From Atopsyche davidsoni (lineage: Eukaryota; Arthropoda; Insecta; Trichoptera; Hydrobiosidae): DNA of 64,000 nucleotides. Where the stretch lies: NCBI GenBank assembly GCA_022113835.1, contig JAILWY010000020.1, positions 186,001-250,000 of the forward strand. The letters run 5' to 3'. The notes beneath the pieces are model-generated. The model did no database searches. It was not told where the DNA came from and saw nothing but the letters and a program-made list of their open reading frames with translations. This document shows positions 12,081 to 22,395 of this stretch, one piece after another. The first letter of the stretch is position 1; each line of letters starts with the position of its first letter. The position numbers and the translations under genes were made by a program.

Positions 12081-12390
12081 CCAGGCGCTCAGCAAACCGA
12101 AAAATACATCTGTATTATTAAATATATTTATTTTTGTAATAGTACTTCAATCAGACATTACGCACCAAAATAAACAAACAGGCAATGAAATGCTTCACAT
12201 TGAATAATTTTTTTTATTAAAATCAAATGTTACTTGATCAATATTCTTCAAAAGCTTGAAAGCATACCAATTGTTAATTTAAATCGGCTTAATAATTTTC
12301 CAGAAAAAATAATCACACTTAAATATAATAGGGACGCGGGGAATTTTCCGTAAACACCGGTTAACTCAAAAAAAAAAAAACAAGTTTGTA

Positions 12391-12535
12391 AAGCGGCCTA
12401 CACACGCTGTGACGTAATTAGCCAGTAGCGTTTTCTTATTTCGGGTGTTATATATAGTTAAAAAACCAACGCAAAAGAGAGTACTGTGTGTACGTTTTAT
12501 TTATCGATTTCATTGCAGTGTGTGTAGACCGCTTA
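12391..12535. mobile_element. MITE-A palindromic element, full copy
   Basis: Starts AAGCGGCCTACACACGCTG and ends TGTGTGTAGACCGCTTA, with an AT-rich centre. About 145 bp, no reading frame. A second, damaged copy follows 22 bp later at 12557. Confidence 0.75.
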
Positions 12536-12556
12536 TGCTGCCTTCGCGATGCATCC

Positions 12557-12676
12557 GATTAATGAACGGTGATAAGTCTTCTTCCTAATTTGTGTTTTTT
12601 GTTGTTTTGTTTTGACTAAAAAGTAACGCAAAAGACATTCGGTTTTCGGTCGTGTTGCAGCGTGCGTAAGCCGCTT
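12557..12676. mobile_element. MITE-A palindromic element, left end truncated
   Basis: Enters the family pattern at TGAACGGTGATAAGTCTTCTT and continues to a good right end, GTTGCAGCGTGCGTAAGCC. The outer left terminus is lost. Confidence 0.65.
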
Positions 12677-12689
12677 TATAAGTCAAATC

Positions 12690-12905
12690 ATTAGCGTCCG
12701 TGGCATGGGGAAGGGTCAATTTTTATATATTGTTTTGTCATTCCCATTTAGAGGTGTCATTAGTGTCAAATGTCAATTGCCGGTGCTGAAGGGGTCACAA
12801 TGACTTGGCGGTTGACATTCTATAACTATATAAAGTGTCCCGCGGGGCATCTGCCACCTTGTTTCGAATGACCTGTAATTTGGACGCGCCAGTGGCGGCG
12901 CACAG
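12690..12905. promoter_or_regulatory. intronic island with clustered TGTCA motifs, candidate enhancer
   Basis: Between 12735 and 12822 there are four TGTCA and one TGACA, with AGTGTCAAATGTCAATTG at the centre. TGTCA is the core recognised by TALE homeodomain proteins such as Homothorax/Meis. The segment has no coding or repeat signature. Assignment as an enhancer is inference. Confidence 0.4.
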
Positions 12906-12929
12906 AAATTTAAATTAATATTATTTTTA

Positions 12930-13195
12930 TGGAGGGTTTGCTGTGGATTTTGGAAAAGAGCAAGCAATTCTACGCGTCGAATGCTAAATATATATAATTT
13001 ATAACCTGGGCTACAGATTACTACAGTTATTTTTATTTAAGATATTCATTTAAATTATAGGCTTGCTGTGGATTTAGGTTCAAAGCACGCATCTTAGTAT
13101 ACCAAATGCAAAATCAATGCAAATAAAATTATTTATTTTAAAAGTTTGCTGTGGATTTTGAATCTAAGCACGTGGTCCAGTGCATTGAATGTATT
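12930..13195 (+). repeat. degenerate tandem repeat, three units
   Basis: The block GTTTGCTGTGGATTTTG plus a downstream AAGCACG and a TGCA/ATGC block recurs at 12936, 13061 and 13144 (intervals 125 and 83). Units are diverged and separated by AT-rich filler. Confidence 0.6.
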
Positions 13196-13600
13196 ATAAA
13201 AAGTATACAATAAAATATGAAACTATCGCTTACTGTAACGCAAAAACGTTATCCTCAAGTTATTGTCCAATTTTGTATCATTTAATATTAATTTATATTG
13301 TTTTGCAATAAGTACTGAGCCTATTTAGTTTAGTGTTAATATTTCCCGCACTGTTAAATAACGTTATGGATTATCATTATAAATATAATAAATTCTAGTT
13401 AACAAGTATCTACGACACTGCACGAGGAAGGGTAACTGACAATATCACTAAATTAGCGTCACACGCTCAGAAACGCGACATTAATTCAAAATCAATAAGG
13501 CGTCGTGAAACAGTCACAGAATCACCAAGATAAATGATGATTACCTGCGTGGGCGTACGCAGGTGTGCTTGGACTAATTACTACATATGTGACTTTAGGC

Positions 13601-14076
13601 CAGAGACTTCCAAACTTTTATGTCCCGTAGACCCCGTGTCGATTTTTCCTACCTTCTTAATATTTTTTTTTACAAATTCGTCAGTTCTCGTGTTGGCAGC
13701 TGTCGCAGAGTTTCTTACTTCTATATGTTTCAGTGTAGAGGACAATTTCAAAGTGAAAAAAAAAAATTAAGTTTTAATTTAACCTATTGCGACCACAATG
13801 CAAGTAGATGCATATTTATACAGTTTTATGAAAAATTATTTATATGACTATTATGCAAAAGTATTATGTAAGTATAATACATAAGTGATTCACGTAACAC
13901 CCTTAGGTGTTACGTGAACCAAAATTTAGACCTTAGTCTAAATTTTGGTGATGTGAAGAGGATTTAGTGATCCACTCTCTTGAACCCCTATTTACATGTT
14001 ATTCACCCCTAATTGTTTTTTGCTGACGTAGATCCATTGCAAGTCGGATCAGTATAGTCCACTTTGGGAATCTATG
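13601..14076. mobile_element. nonautonomous hAT-like element 2
   Basis: Left end CAGAGACTTCCAAAC and right end, read inwards, CATAGATTCCCAAAGTGGAC. Flanks CTTTAGGC and CATCAGGC agree at 6 of 8 positions and may be a decayed target duplication. Inner GTAGACCCC and GATCCACTCTC blocks are shared with the elements at 20902 and 60891. An internal foldback is visible near 13885-13950, where CACGTAACACC and GGTGTTACGTG face each other. Confidence 0.65.
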
Positions 14077-14093
14077 CATCAGGCCAATCGTAA

Positions 14094-14155
14094 AACCGCC
14101 TACACGCGCTGTGTCGCAATCAACCCGAAGTTGACCGATGACGTCTTCACTTGCG
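14094..14155 (+). repeat. MITE-A palindromic element, left arm only
   Basis: AACCGCCTACACGCGCTGTG followed by a degraded CAATCAACCCGAAG and GATGACGTCTTC. No matching right end before the next copy at 14253. Confidence 0.55.
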
Positions 14156-14252
14156 TTGTTTCCGTAAGCAAAACTATTTAAAAATACCTAAAATAATTCT
14201 ATCAGATTATTAAAAATCAGCTTTCAAACTTCAACTTTAAGAAGGTAACGTA

Positions 14253-14419
14253 AAGCTGCCTGCACGCGCTGTGGCACAGCCGACTACCAAACAATCATTC
14301 AATAGCATCCACTTTTGCGATGTTAATTTAGGCAAAACTATAATTTTAAAAAACACCCAGCGTTAAAAACGTTATAGGCTAATTACTGTGGGCTGTGATG
14401 CAACGCGTGTAGGCTGCTT
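14253..14419. mobile_element. MITE-A palindromic element, full copy
   Basis: Begins AAGCTGCCTGCACGCGCTGT and ends GATGCAACGCGTGTAGGCTG plus CTTA. About 167 bp. Confidence 0.7.
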
Positions 14420-14974
14420 AAGTATCGAATTGCATGTACTCGACCAATCAAGCTTCCAATGTGCTTTCTGTAGATTCGAGGATCTATTATGAAACATTTG
14501 TGATTGCTAGTGTCTAATAAAATAATTAATCACCTGACTTGTATCCTAATTTATTTTTTTCCAAAACACGAATGGTTTCTTTCATTAAAATTACAGCAAC
14601 TACATTATTAGCAGTTAATTTGTTTATAATAATAGCAATAACACTTCAGCAAAAAAAACTTGTTTCAAGACTTATGAAATATTTAAAATATCAAATTTTT
14701 CCCCCATACAGATCTATTGTATATGTTTTTAAATAATTCTTTCACATAAGTGAAAATGTAAGCTTATTTAATGATTTTTATTGGCAGCGCAGGGTCTTAT
14801 AAGAAATCAGAATAACGAATCATTTTTATAAATTTGTTTTATAAAGATTCAACTGGAATGATTAAATTTAATCAAATTTTTATGAAAAATTTGTCCAATA
14901 AAGTGTGTTCGTAAGCTTTGGATTTTTGGCTGATTCGGCTGAGCTTTAATATCCATGTTAGTTTTCTCTTTCCA

Positions 14975-15090
14975 GTGCCTCTTTTTCCTTGATTTTGTTC
15001 CTCAGAAAATCAGCTGCATCTTTTTTCTAGCTGTCTTAAACGTCCAGGCTTTAATTCCATAAAGAACAACTAAGATAAAATAACATCTAG
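14975..15090 (-). pseudogene. RTE-type reverse transcriptase fragment
   Basis: On the minus strand a frame reads FILVVLYGIKAWTF, resembling the LLYG-E-TWT block that precedes the C-terminus of RTE-type reverse transcriptases, and then becomes Lys-rich and hits a stop. Short and degraded. 14420-14974 is AT-rich with no feature. Confidence 0.45.
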
Positions 15091-15224
15091 CGAATAACCA
15101 GCGAGTTTCCAATGTTATTCTGTCCCCAAAAGCGCATTTTTAACATTTAAATATTTTTCGTTATAACGAGATTTGGTCGTGTGTCAGTAGCGTCGTAAAG
15201 AGAAACGCAATAACTCGGGAAATT

Positions 15225-15420
15225 GAATATTCTCTTCAATAGCTTTGTACAGAACAACAAGCCACCGTTGGCGGAATTACCGGCACGTTTTCCGCAAACA
15301 TTATGCAAATTGACCACAAAGGCCGGAAATCTTGGCCGGTGTTACTGTGCCTGTAATTGAACTATCGATACGCTGGTGTGTGCGCTGTATTTCTGAAGCG
15401 GCTCGAGTAGATCGCAGGTT
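15225..15420. promoter_or_regulatory. intronic island with octamer and Runt-type sites
   Basis: Perfect octamer ATGCAAAT at 15303-15310 is followed two bases later by ACCACAAA, a Runt/Lozenge-type site. Then comes the imperfect palindrome GGCCGGAAATCTTGGCCGG. Non-coding and non-repetitive. This is the most motif-dense intronic island I see. The regulatory role is inferred. Confidence 0.4.
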
Positions 15421-15640
15421 GTGATTTGATGTTTCAGTAATTGGCATGGGGTGGAAATTTTTACATTTTACAGACATGAACTCTACTGAAAAAATTGTTT
15501 TTAGAAACCGAAACGCTCCACACGAGAACGGTGGACATCAGAGCTGAGCAAGATCTATTCCAACTTTCTGATTAACTGTTTAAATTAATTGAAAATTATA
15601 AATTAAATAACCTTTTAAAAATCCAGTAGCGGAGTAAAAT

Positions 15641-15955
15641 ATCATCACAACATCTTCGTCGGCGACCATTTCACTGAGCATATACTCATGATGACCCAGT
15701 TTTGCAAGAACAAGGGGAAAATAGTATAGCGAGTCTCCGAGTCTTTCTACACCGCAGTATTGCTTATTGCTGCTGCCCAATAGCATTATTATATAATCCT
15801 TCCCTTACAAAGCTCTGGCGTTTTAATCCGATACTTCTTCTGCAGCAGGTTACAGAAACAATAGCAGGACCCCCCACCCCCACCTTGAAAAAGTAATTCC
15901 AGAGCACATCCCTCCACAATCATTCCAAGTCCACTACTCCGTTTAACCTTAGTAT
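15641..15955 (+). repeat. dispersed repeat family C, near-complete copy
   Basis: Runs from GGCGACCATTTCACTGAGCA through CTTCTGCAGCAGG and CAGAGCACATCCCTCCAC to AAGTCCACTACTCC, collinear with 55641-55995. It may represent the 3' region of a non-LTR element read in antisense. Confidence 0.7.
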
Positions 15956-16024
15956 CTCCAACTTTTTTTCAGTTTAGGGCCGATGTGCTCGCAGGTGTAG
16001 GTGGCCATTTTAACGACTCGATTA

Positions 16025-16340
16025 TGATTGAAACGCCGCGGCTCAGCATCCAAGAAACTAGTCGTTAAACGTGGATATGTTATAGTCCGAGGTCAGCTTG
16101 CGTGCCGGCAGCGCAGCGTCCGGAAGCTTGCGGTATGTCCGACAAACATATCCGACAAACCCCGACACGTACACGGCACGGAGATAGCCGAGCGTTCCCG
16201 ATAATGGCCGACGTCCGGCCGCCGGGGATGGTAATGCAATACGCTGCATCTACCTGCAGATTGCCAACTGCATGCACCCCTCCCCGTGGATCAGTGGTTA
16301 GCACGCTCACATGCCGACCGTGAAATTCACGTTTCATGTT
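16025..16340. promoter_or_regulatory. GC-rich intronic island ending in a tRNA-like A box
   Basis: GC-rich from CGCCGCGGCTCAGC to about 16280, with ATGTCCGACAAACATATCCG direct repetition. At 16290-16310 the + strand reads GTGGATCAGTGGTTAGCACG, a good A box of a tRNA-derived SINE, but no B box follows. Mixed origin: a possible cis-element abutting a SINE fragment. Confidence 0.3.
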
Positions 16341-16493
16341 TAGGAGAAATTTATATGGGTCCAACTCTTTGAAGTCTCTAATAAGGACGAGAATAAAAAT
16401 ATATACCCAGGTATAAGGTATAGTGTATAAGTGACTTCATTATGTATTCACTTCACCAGTGGAAATGGAGCCAAAATAAAAAAAAAACGGTGA

Positions 16494-16634
16494 AAACTTG
16501 CTACACACGCTTTGACACAATCAACGTAAGTAATTAGTGAATAGTGTCTTAAACGGTTAAGCTTAAGTTAATAACAGCAAAAGAGGACCTTATTGGCAAG
16601 TTGTCGGTTGTGTCGCAGCGCGTGCAGTCAGTTT
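16494..16634. mobile_element. MITE-A palindromic element, full copy
   Basis: Left end TGCTACACACGCTTTGACAC, right end GTTGTGTCGCAGCGCGTGC. It directly abuts the GC-rich island that follows. Confidence 0.7.
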
Positions 16635-16635
16635 G

Positions 16636-16925
16636 AGGTTGCCCAGCTCCGGCCAGTCGATGCCTCGGCCTTCGGGCTTATCGCTGCAAAGCGTTTTGCC
16701 AAGGGTGACGTCAGACCTCCGTTTAGGAGCGTTTAAGCTGCATAATTTGCAACAGGAAAATGCACATTTCACGGCGCGCACGCGAGCCACGCGAGGCCCG
16801 CGTGGCTGGCGTGGCTCGCGTGTCTCGGCCCACTTAAGGCGGCGCTCGGGTTTCCTCCCCCGCCCTCTCCGCCGAGGCGGATGTTTCAGCAGCCCTGGCA
16901 GCCGGAAGTGCCACGGATCCATCAT
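16636..16925. promoter_or_regulatory. GC-rich intronic island with CRE and 14-bp hairpin
   Basis: Contains TGACGTCA at 16706-16713, and a perfect 14-base inverted repeat CACGCGAGCCACGC (16779-16792) / GCGTGGCTCGCGTG (16809-16822) around a 16-base loop. It also has a CCGGAAGTGCC ETS-like site near 16902. The open frames across it lack recognisable domains and are best read as composition artefacts. From 16926 to 17322 the intron is AT-rich. Confidence 0.4.
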
Positions 16926-17322
16926 CTGCTGAAATACAATACAAATCCACCGCTATATTCAGATTGGTTCAATACAACCAGACTTATAAAATACGATGTA
17001 TCAATCTTTCAAATATTTTTCTGATCGTTTCAGGTAGCATATACCTTAAAACGAAAGAAAATTAATACAAATATTTTTTTTATTTTAAATCATTAGAAGC
17101 AGAATAACAACGTTCAATATAAAAAAATTATTGTCGTTTCAGGTGTGAATTCCCAAATTCACTCTTACGTTAAAAAGTCCCTGTAGAAGATAAATAATAT
17201 TTTATTTAAAGTTTAAAGTCTTAGAGACATTTTTAAACCAACCTGTAGATAAATGCTATTTTATTTCTAAATTCATTTTAACTTTGTAAGGTCTGCAGTA
17301 CGTTTTAGATTGCTCTGTATAT

Positions 17323-17475
17323 CAGGAGTAGCCAAGTCGTATCCCTTGTCGCCTTTTTTTCTGAGAAGGAAACATTATTTTCACTTATAATATTCGTTTT
17401 TCAATATAGGTAAACCGCCGCCTATAATTTAAAAAAAGCAGGTCACCGTAGTATTCAAAATCTTGGCCACCCCTG
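17323..17475. mobile_element. short hAT-like MITE 3
   Basis: 153 bp with ends CAGGAGTAGCCAAG and, read inwards from the right, CAGGGGTGGCCAAGATTT. Flanked by a perfect 8-bp duplication CTGTATAT at 17315-17322 and 17476-17483. The complete duplication implies a relatively recent or well-preserved insertion. Confidence 0.85.
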
Positions 17476-17599
17476 CTGTATATGAATGACAGTTTATCTC
17501 TAAATTTGCTGTTATTTTGCATTGTAATCGAGAAACACACTGAGCGAACAATTCAACAAAAAAACTAGCATATTTCCATGTAAAATTATACAATTGAAA

Positions 17600-17815
17600 A
17601 ATTTTCAAACGCGACGTAATGTAAGCGACGGCGAAACAAGTCGCAGCATCGCTCGGTGCTATTTTTGCAAGCCGGAAGTGCCGCGCGACTTCCGGTTGCA
17701 GCGACTCCTGAAACCGGCCCGGCTAATTGTGCGGCTAATTTGACAGCCATCTCGGCGTAGACAATGACTGAGGACTGGTTAAACTGCGACTTAGCCATTG
17801 AAATGGCTTTTCATA
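17600..17815. promoter_or_regulatory. intronic island with inverted ETS-type site pair
   Basis: CCGGAAGT (17672-17679) and ACTTCCGG (17688-17695) form a perfect 8-bp inverted pair with an 8-base spacer. The island also has CGGCTAATTTGACAGCCATC and the palindromic AGCCATTGAAATGGCT. Non-coding. A paired ETS site is an inference from motif only. Confidence 0.4.
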
Positions 17816-17899
17816 ACGTCTTTTATGTTTGCGCACTTAGATGTGCCATTATACGTAATGTATATTATAATTTATATAATATTCACGGTGTAAACCACA

Positions 17900-18260
17900 A
17901 AGGATTCTCTCCACAGGCATGACAGATAGTTGGAAATTGGTTTCGTTTACTTGCTTTTTATTACTCTTTCTACATGTCATAAGAATATATATAAAATAAA
18001 TAAATAATAATAATATATATATAATATTATTATTTTCACAAGCATGGCAGGTAGTTGATAATTGGTTAAGAGTATAAGTCAGGTTAAATATATATTGAAT
18101 GTAATATAAAATGAATATATGGCATAGTTTAAACACCTTCATTTAATGGAAAAGTATATGTAATAAATATTTTTATTAGTATAATATTAGCTATATAATA
18201 TATTTAAAATTCTCTCTACAAGTTTGAAAGGTAGTTGAAAATTGGTTCAGGACGTAAAAT
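17900..18260 (+). repeat. degenerate tandem repeat, three units
   Basis: The block CACAAGCATGGCAGGTAGTT followed by GAAAATTGGTT recurs at about 17907, 18033 and 18211, each preceded by a TTATATAATATT-like stretch. Intervals are about 126 and 178 bp. Confidence 0.55.
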
Positions 18261-18756
18261 CAGAAAAAAACACGAAAAATATCTAAATCTATGTATAGAC
18301 TGGATAATTTGATATTTTATATGAGAAGTGTTTATTAAAAATATAATTTTTTATAATATTCGCAAAAATAAGCAGAAAAAATCTGTTAAGTATGAAACAG
18401 ATCAGTCCAATCATTTCTAGTCAATTCCTTTACGTTGAAGTACTTAAAAACACTTTTTCAAATAATATATTTTATAAGTTATATAATATTTGCGATGCTA
18501 GCTGCATCGATATATATTTTAAAATTTATATGATTAAAATTAATTAATTATGATAAAAAGTGTAATTTCATTCTAAACTATTCTATTTACAGGCAAGCTA
18601 TGCTTTTTATTAATAGACCGCACGCCACTAATAATTGTTGACCGTTATCTGGGAACAACAATGACTTTGTGTAATTTAACTACGGTAGTACTTTTTAATA
18701 CTTTTTTAAGAATTTTGAAACACTGATATTAAATGTTGTAAGTAGTTATTTTTACT

Positions 18757-18957
18757 AGTTTTTATTAGTACAAAAAATATATATTTTTATTATTAAAATT
18801 GCATTGCTTGCTTCCGTTGTGTCGGGTCAACGTGCAAAGACATCTGCAAATTAAAAAAACCTCAGCACTTAACGGATTGCCCTGCCCAGGGACTCGAACC
18901 CTCGCCGCTCGGATCCTCCCATTTGTAATGGGGCACGCACCACTGGGCGGCCACAAA
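18757..18957 (-). mobile_element. tRNA-derived SINE
   Basis: Read on the minus strand: A box TGGCCGCCCAGTGG, B box GGTTCGAGTCC about 55 bases on, then an unrelated body ending in an AT-rich tail at the low-coordinate end. The pol III boxes and tail fit a SINE. The sequence between the boxes does not fold into a clean functional tRNA as far as I can judge by eye. Confidence 0.6.
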
Positions 18958-18959
18958 GC

Positions 18960-20310
18960 GCGGAGACAAATTTAAATTAATTTGATGAATCCAGACCTGC
19001 TCGAGCCGGGCTCGGTTGGGTTAGCGTCAGACCCATTGTGGTCTCAAGCACTGTTTATTTATTATATTAATCTGAAAACCACCCTTTCGCGAGGGGTGGT
19101 TCGGCGACGGGCAGCTGAAAACATATAAATACAATCACGCTAAAAAGTAAGAGATAAAAATATTCACTGTCCTTTCAATCGACATCGACTTGTACAATTT
19201 TCATATATCTTAAAACTGTAGCGAAACTAGTCGCGTCAAAAAATTTATGAAGAAAATCATTTATATATGAAACGACATTAATATTTAAACGAGATAATAA
19301 TGCTTACAAGTCATCAAGCATTTATAGAAAAATCGGTTACATATTTGCATATGATGATTTAATTTTTCGCTAATTTACAGACATAGGGTGGTTTAAGAAA
19401 TTACGGCAACAAGCTACGATAGCTTGGAGAATTGGTTCAAAAGCCATCATGTAACTTGTTTTTCTCGTCGTTTTGTGTTTGCATCGACTTCCTCTAAATA
19501 TATTAAAGATAAAAAAAAATTAAAAAATAAACTTTCTCTCAAAATACAGACCTTTTTTAAAATAGTAGTAATAGCTATTAATGTCACGTTTGCTTGAGAC
19601 TGCATTTTTCTACTCTTATCGAGTGGTGTAGTTTATTACTGATAAGAAATTGTATTGATAAAACACAACGTTAAAGATAAATATAATAATTTAATAAATA
19701 TTAAATTATAGATTTTTAGCACACAGTATTTGAACCGCCCCATTTATATAAAAGGGGGTATTTCATTGTCGACGTAAAAAAAACTGAGAACGCGTGTTTT
19801 ATTGATGATAAAATATAAAAACCAAACAATAAATTTAAAAAAAGATGTCACATAAAACCCCTAAGGTTGATTTTTTGCTCAATCTCTTAACCGCTTTCGA
19901 AAAAAAATGCAATAAATTATATTCAAAGCCATCTATTTTTTAAAAATTATTATATATATAATGTCCACATTTGAGTATTAAAAAAAATGTACATAATAAC
20001 TTTAGTTTTAACAATATATCCAAAATTTCAAATAAATATGAAAAACTCAAGAAAAAGTGCTGTTTCAAAAAAAAATTCAATATAATTAAATATATATTTT
20101 GGGTACTAAGCCGCTTCTAAGCTCTTAAAGCAAGAATATTTACTACTACTTAATATGTATATATATCGTATAAATCTAAAAAGCTGACGTTGTGGTTGGG
20201 GTTTTAATATAAATTGCAATGTGACAGTTTTATTGCTTTTTAATATGAATCGAAGCGTTATCGATATCCTTGCAAAATTAAAAAAAAAATTAAACGGAAT
20301 ACTTAGCAGC
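18960..20310. other. AT-rich intron, no recognised feature
   Basis: Apart from a small GC-rich patch (CCACCCTTTCGCGAGGGGTGG, an inverted repeat near 19079-19099) I see only AT-rich sequence and homopolymers. Confidence 0.6.
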
Positions 20311-20314
20311 GATC

Positions 20315-20710
20315 AATTCACAAAGCGACATGTGAACTCCGCGGCTCCTCTCTCGGGCGCGGGGCGGTCAGGTTCCCCTAAAAACTAGCGCATTATTATT
20401 AAACATGATTTATTTATGTAATTGAAAATGATAATGGAGCAAATAAAACGAATCGACTCATTCGAGCCGGCTCTCCCCTCTAATCTAGTGCTGCGCGAGG
20501 GGAGGCGCGGAGTGAATGGACCACTTGAAACGCACATTAGCGAGCTCCGCGCGCAAAGAATCGAGTGGTTTTGTATTATTTAAATTAGCGACGGGGTGAT
20601 TTATGGGAGGATCGCATTGTCGAAGATAATGCGGGGAACTCTGCGCGGAACTTCATAATTTAATTTAGATTTGTTGTACACGCTGTATATTGCGTCTGTG
20701 AGACTCGAAA
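20315..20710. promoter_or_regulatory. large intronic island 5' of exon 2, candidate enhancer
   Basis: About 400 bp of alternating GC-rich blocks (CCGCGGCTCCTCTCTCGGGC; GCGAGCTCCGCGCGC) and homeodomain-type AT words (GTAATTGAAAATGATAATGG; TGATTTATTTATG; AAATTAGCG). No repeat relationship or coding signature. Position within a homeobox-gene intron makes a conserved enhancer plausible. Confidence 0.4.
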
Positions 20711-20901
20711 CACAATGCGCCTGCGTACATATTTTTTCGTTTTTATTTATGAGCTGTTTGTGTCTGTACGTCGGTTGACGTATTGCTGGGGTAATTTTCG
20801 ATTAATTTTTAATAACGAGTGGTTATCAGCTCGTTGCAACTTCGCTTATTCCGCACCTCATATTTCTTGCTTTGACCCTTTTTTGTGCGGTGAGTCTAAA
20901 T

Positions 20902-21347
20902 CATAGATTCCCAAATCGTCGACCCCCTGCCTTGCTAATATTGAATTTTAACAAATTCATCAACTGTGGGTTTAAACATTAATTAATTTTAAAGTTAATT
21001 ATAAACACACAAAATGCAAATATAGTAACATTCAGAAATCAATATTTTTGACAGAGAATACTTGGTGGAATTCCATTTTAATATCTTAAATAGAATAAAA
21101 TACATTAATTAAAAACATACAAAATACTTGTTCGCTTCAGGGCTTCGATTCTTCACAAAGTACATCGGTACAATCTGTGTTCGGTGCATTATGACATTTA
21201 CGAAATGTCTAAATTTTGGTGATGACCTGCTTAAATGGGATCCACTCTCGTAGACCCCCATTTACAGTTCATGGATCCCTAGCTTTATTTTTCGCTGTTA
21301 TCGACCCCTTGCGGGGCAAAATCGACCCCTGGGGGTCTAAACCTATG
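20902..21347. mobile_element. nonautonomous hAT-like element 4 with nested MITE-B segment
   Basis: 446 bp. Ends CATAGATTCCCAAATCG and, read inwards from the right, CATAGGTTTAGACCCC. Flanked by a perfect 8-bp duplication GTCTAAAT (20894-20901, 21348-21355). A MITE-B-like segment sits at 21040-21102. The element at 60891-61434 is a related copy in opposite orientation carrying the same segment at the corresponding place. It ends 109 bp before the exon 2 start. Confidence 0.85.
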
Positions 21348-21456
21348 GTCTAAATCAATGACATCCAGCTCAAAGTCACCTACCCATGTGGTAATACTAG
21401 CGACAAGCTTACATCTAAAAAGTCAGTTTTTAATTATTATTTTTTTATTGTTACAG

Positions 21457-21678
21457 AACAAAATGGAAGCGGCAGACGGCGGTGGGGTTGGAGCTGCTGG
21501 CGGAGGCAGGCAACTACGCAGCCTTCCAGCGCCTGTACGGGGGCGCGCCCTACGCCTGCTGGGGCTACCAGGGAGCTCCCGGGGGACAGGGCGCGGCGCC
21601 CTCAGCCGCAGACCTCTACTACCGCCAGGCAGCCGCCGCCGCCGCCGCCGTCACTCTGCAGAAGCCACTTCCGTACAG
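21457..21678 (+). CDS. BarH: BarH-class homeobox protein, exon with homeodomain end and Bar C-terminal motif
   Basis: The first base completes Arg53. Residues 54-60 of the homeodomain follow (TKWKRQT, ending 21478), then the conserved post-homeodomain Bar block VGLELLAEAGNYAAFQRLYG. The rest is Gly/Ala/Tyr-rich and includes a run of seven alanines near 21632-21652, then LQKPLPY. The exon ends TACAG|GTAGTG, phase 2. The alanine tract and GC-rich codons contrast with the AT-rich intron. Identification rests on the unbroken join with the exon at 6103. Poly-Ala segments are common in transcription factor effector regions, but no function is proven here. Confidence 0.97.
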
Positions 21679-21754
21679 GTAGTGCACACCACTTTCCCTC
21701 TACGCACACTGCGACGCGACTGACAACCGAACTACCTATCGCTTGAATTATAAA

Positions 21755-21979
21755 GGTGTCCCAAAATTAACGCAAGATTTGAATTTGTCGCCATTTTTGC
21801 AGTAAAGTTTTAAAAGGCTGCCAAGCTTTCATTATGTTTGAAATATTGTTCAATAATGAAGACACGTTGTTCTATCGTGTAACGCTCCATTTTTACTAAC
21901 CCTAAACTGTCAGCTGATGTTCCCAAAACTTTACCGCAAAAATAACGACAAATTCAAATCTTGCGTTAATTTTGGGTTA
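21755..21979. mobile_element. TIR element with long inverted repeats
   Basis: The left arm reads CCCAAAATTAACGCAAGATT followed by TGAATTTGTCG. The right arm is its near-perfect reverse complement, and similarity extends for about 55 bases with the ATTTTTGC and GTAAAGTTTT blocks. A short unrelated centre separates them. Because it lies in a transcribed intron, the primary transcript could form a long hairpin. No transposase. Confidence 0.75.
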
Positions 21980-22129
21980 GGTTAGTATATTGCGTGAATG
22001 GCATTATAAAAGAATATTAATTCGAGTTTTCCTCAAATTGCACTAATGTCTTGCAGCTCTTGTTTATCGGGTAATTCCCTATTCAATGACGACATTGATA
22101 TTTTTGCCAGTAAATACAAAATATTAGAG

Positions 22130-22380
22130 TATCTAGCTCTACTTCGCGTTGGTGACCATTTCCTCAAACATATCCCTATCCTAGACCAGTCTCACCAATC
22201 CGGTTGCTCTTTCGATCTCCAGCAATTTCACGTGAACTTCCTTCTCCCAATGCCCCCATTTCCTTCGATTTTTCATTGAACAACTCATGGAGGCCACAAA
22301 AAATGTGGCCAAAGTAGGAGACATTTCGCTTCTTTAGAGACCTAAAACTTTTTACTCTATCCACTACTCTGTTGTAGATG
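22130..22380 (-). pseudogene. RTE-type reverse transcriptase C-terminal fragment
   Basis: On the minus strand a frame includes DRVKSF, VSYFGHIF and a charged segment, in the order expected near the C-terminus of RTE-type elements (YFGHI block). The frame is not continuous with any upstream RT domain. Antisense to the host gene. Confidence 0.5.
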
Positions 22381-22395
22381 CAAATATTAGAGTAA

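Larger units (their letters stand above)
6332..21456 (+). other. BarH: 15.1-kb intron interrupting homeodomain codon 53
   Basis: Donor GTGAGC at 6332 and acceptor TTGTTACAG ending at 21456; phase 2. The two half codons AG and A restore Arg53 of the recognition helix, and TKWKRQT follows in frame. The intron holds the transposons, repeats and GC-richer islands listed separately. Confidence 0.95.

Noticed and set aside
16590..16932. Open frames of about 100 codons on both strands in the GC-rich island
   Set aside because: Arg/Pro-rich translations without a domain, on both strands, with a perfect hairpin inside; composition explains them.
18880..18957. Functional tRNA gene on the minus strand
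   Set aside because: Good A and B boxes but an unrelated body and AT tail follow, and the fold is poor; SINE preferred.
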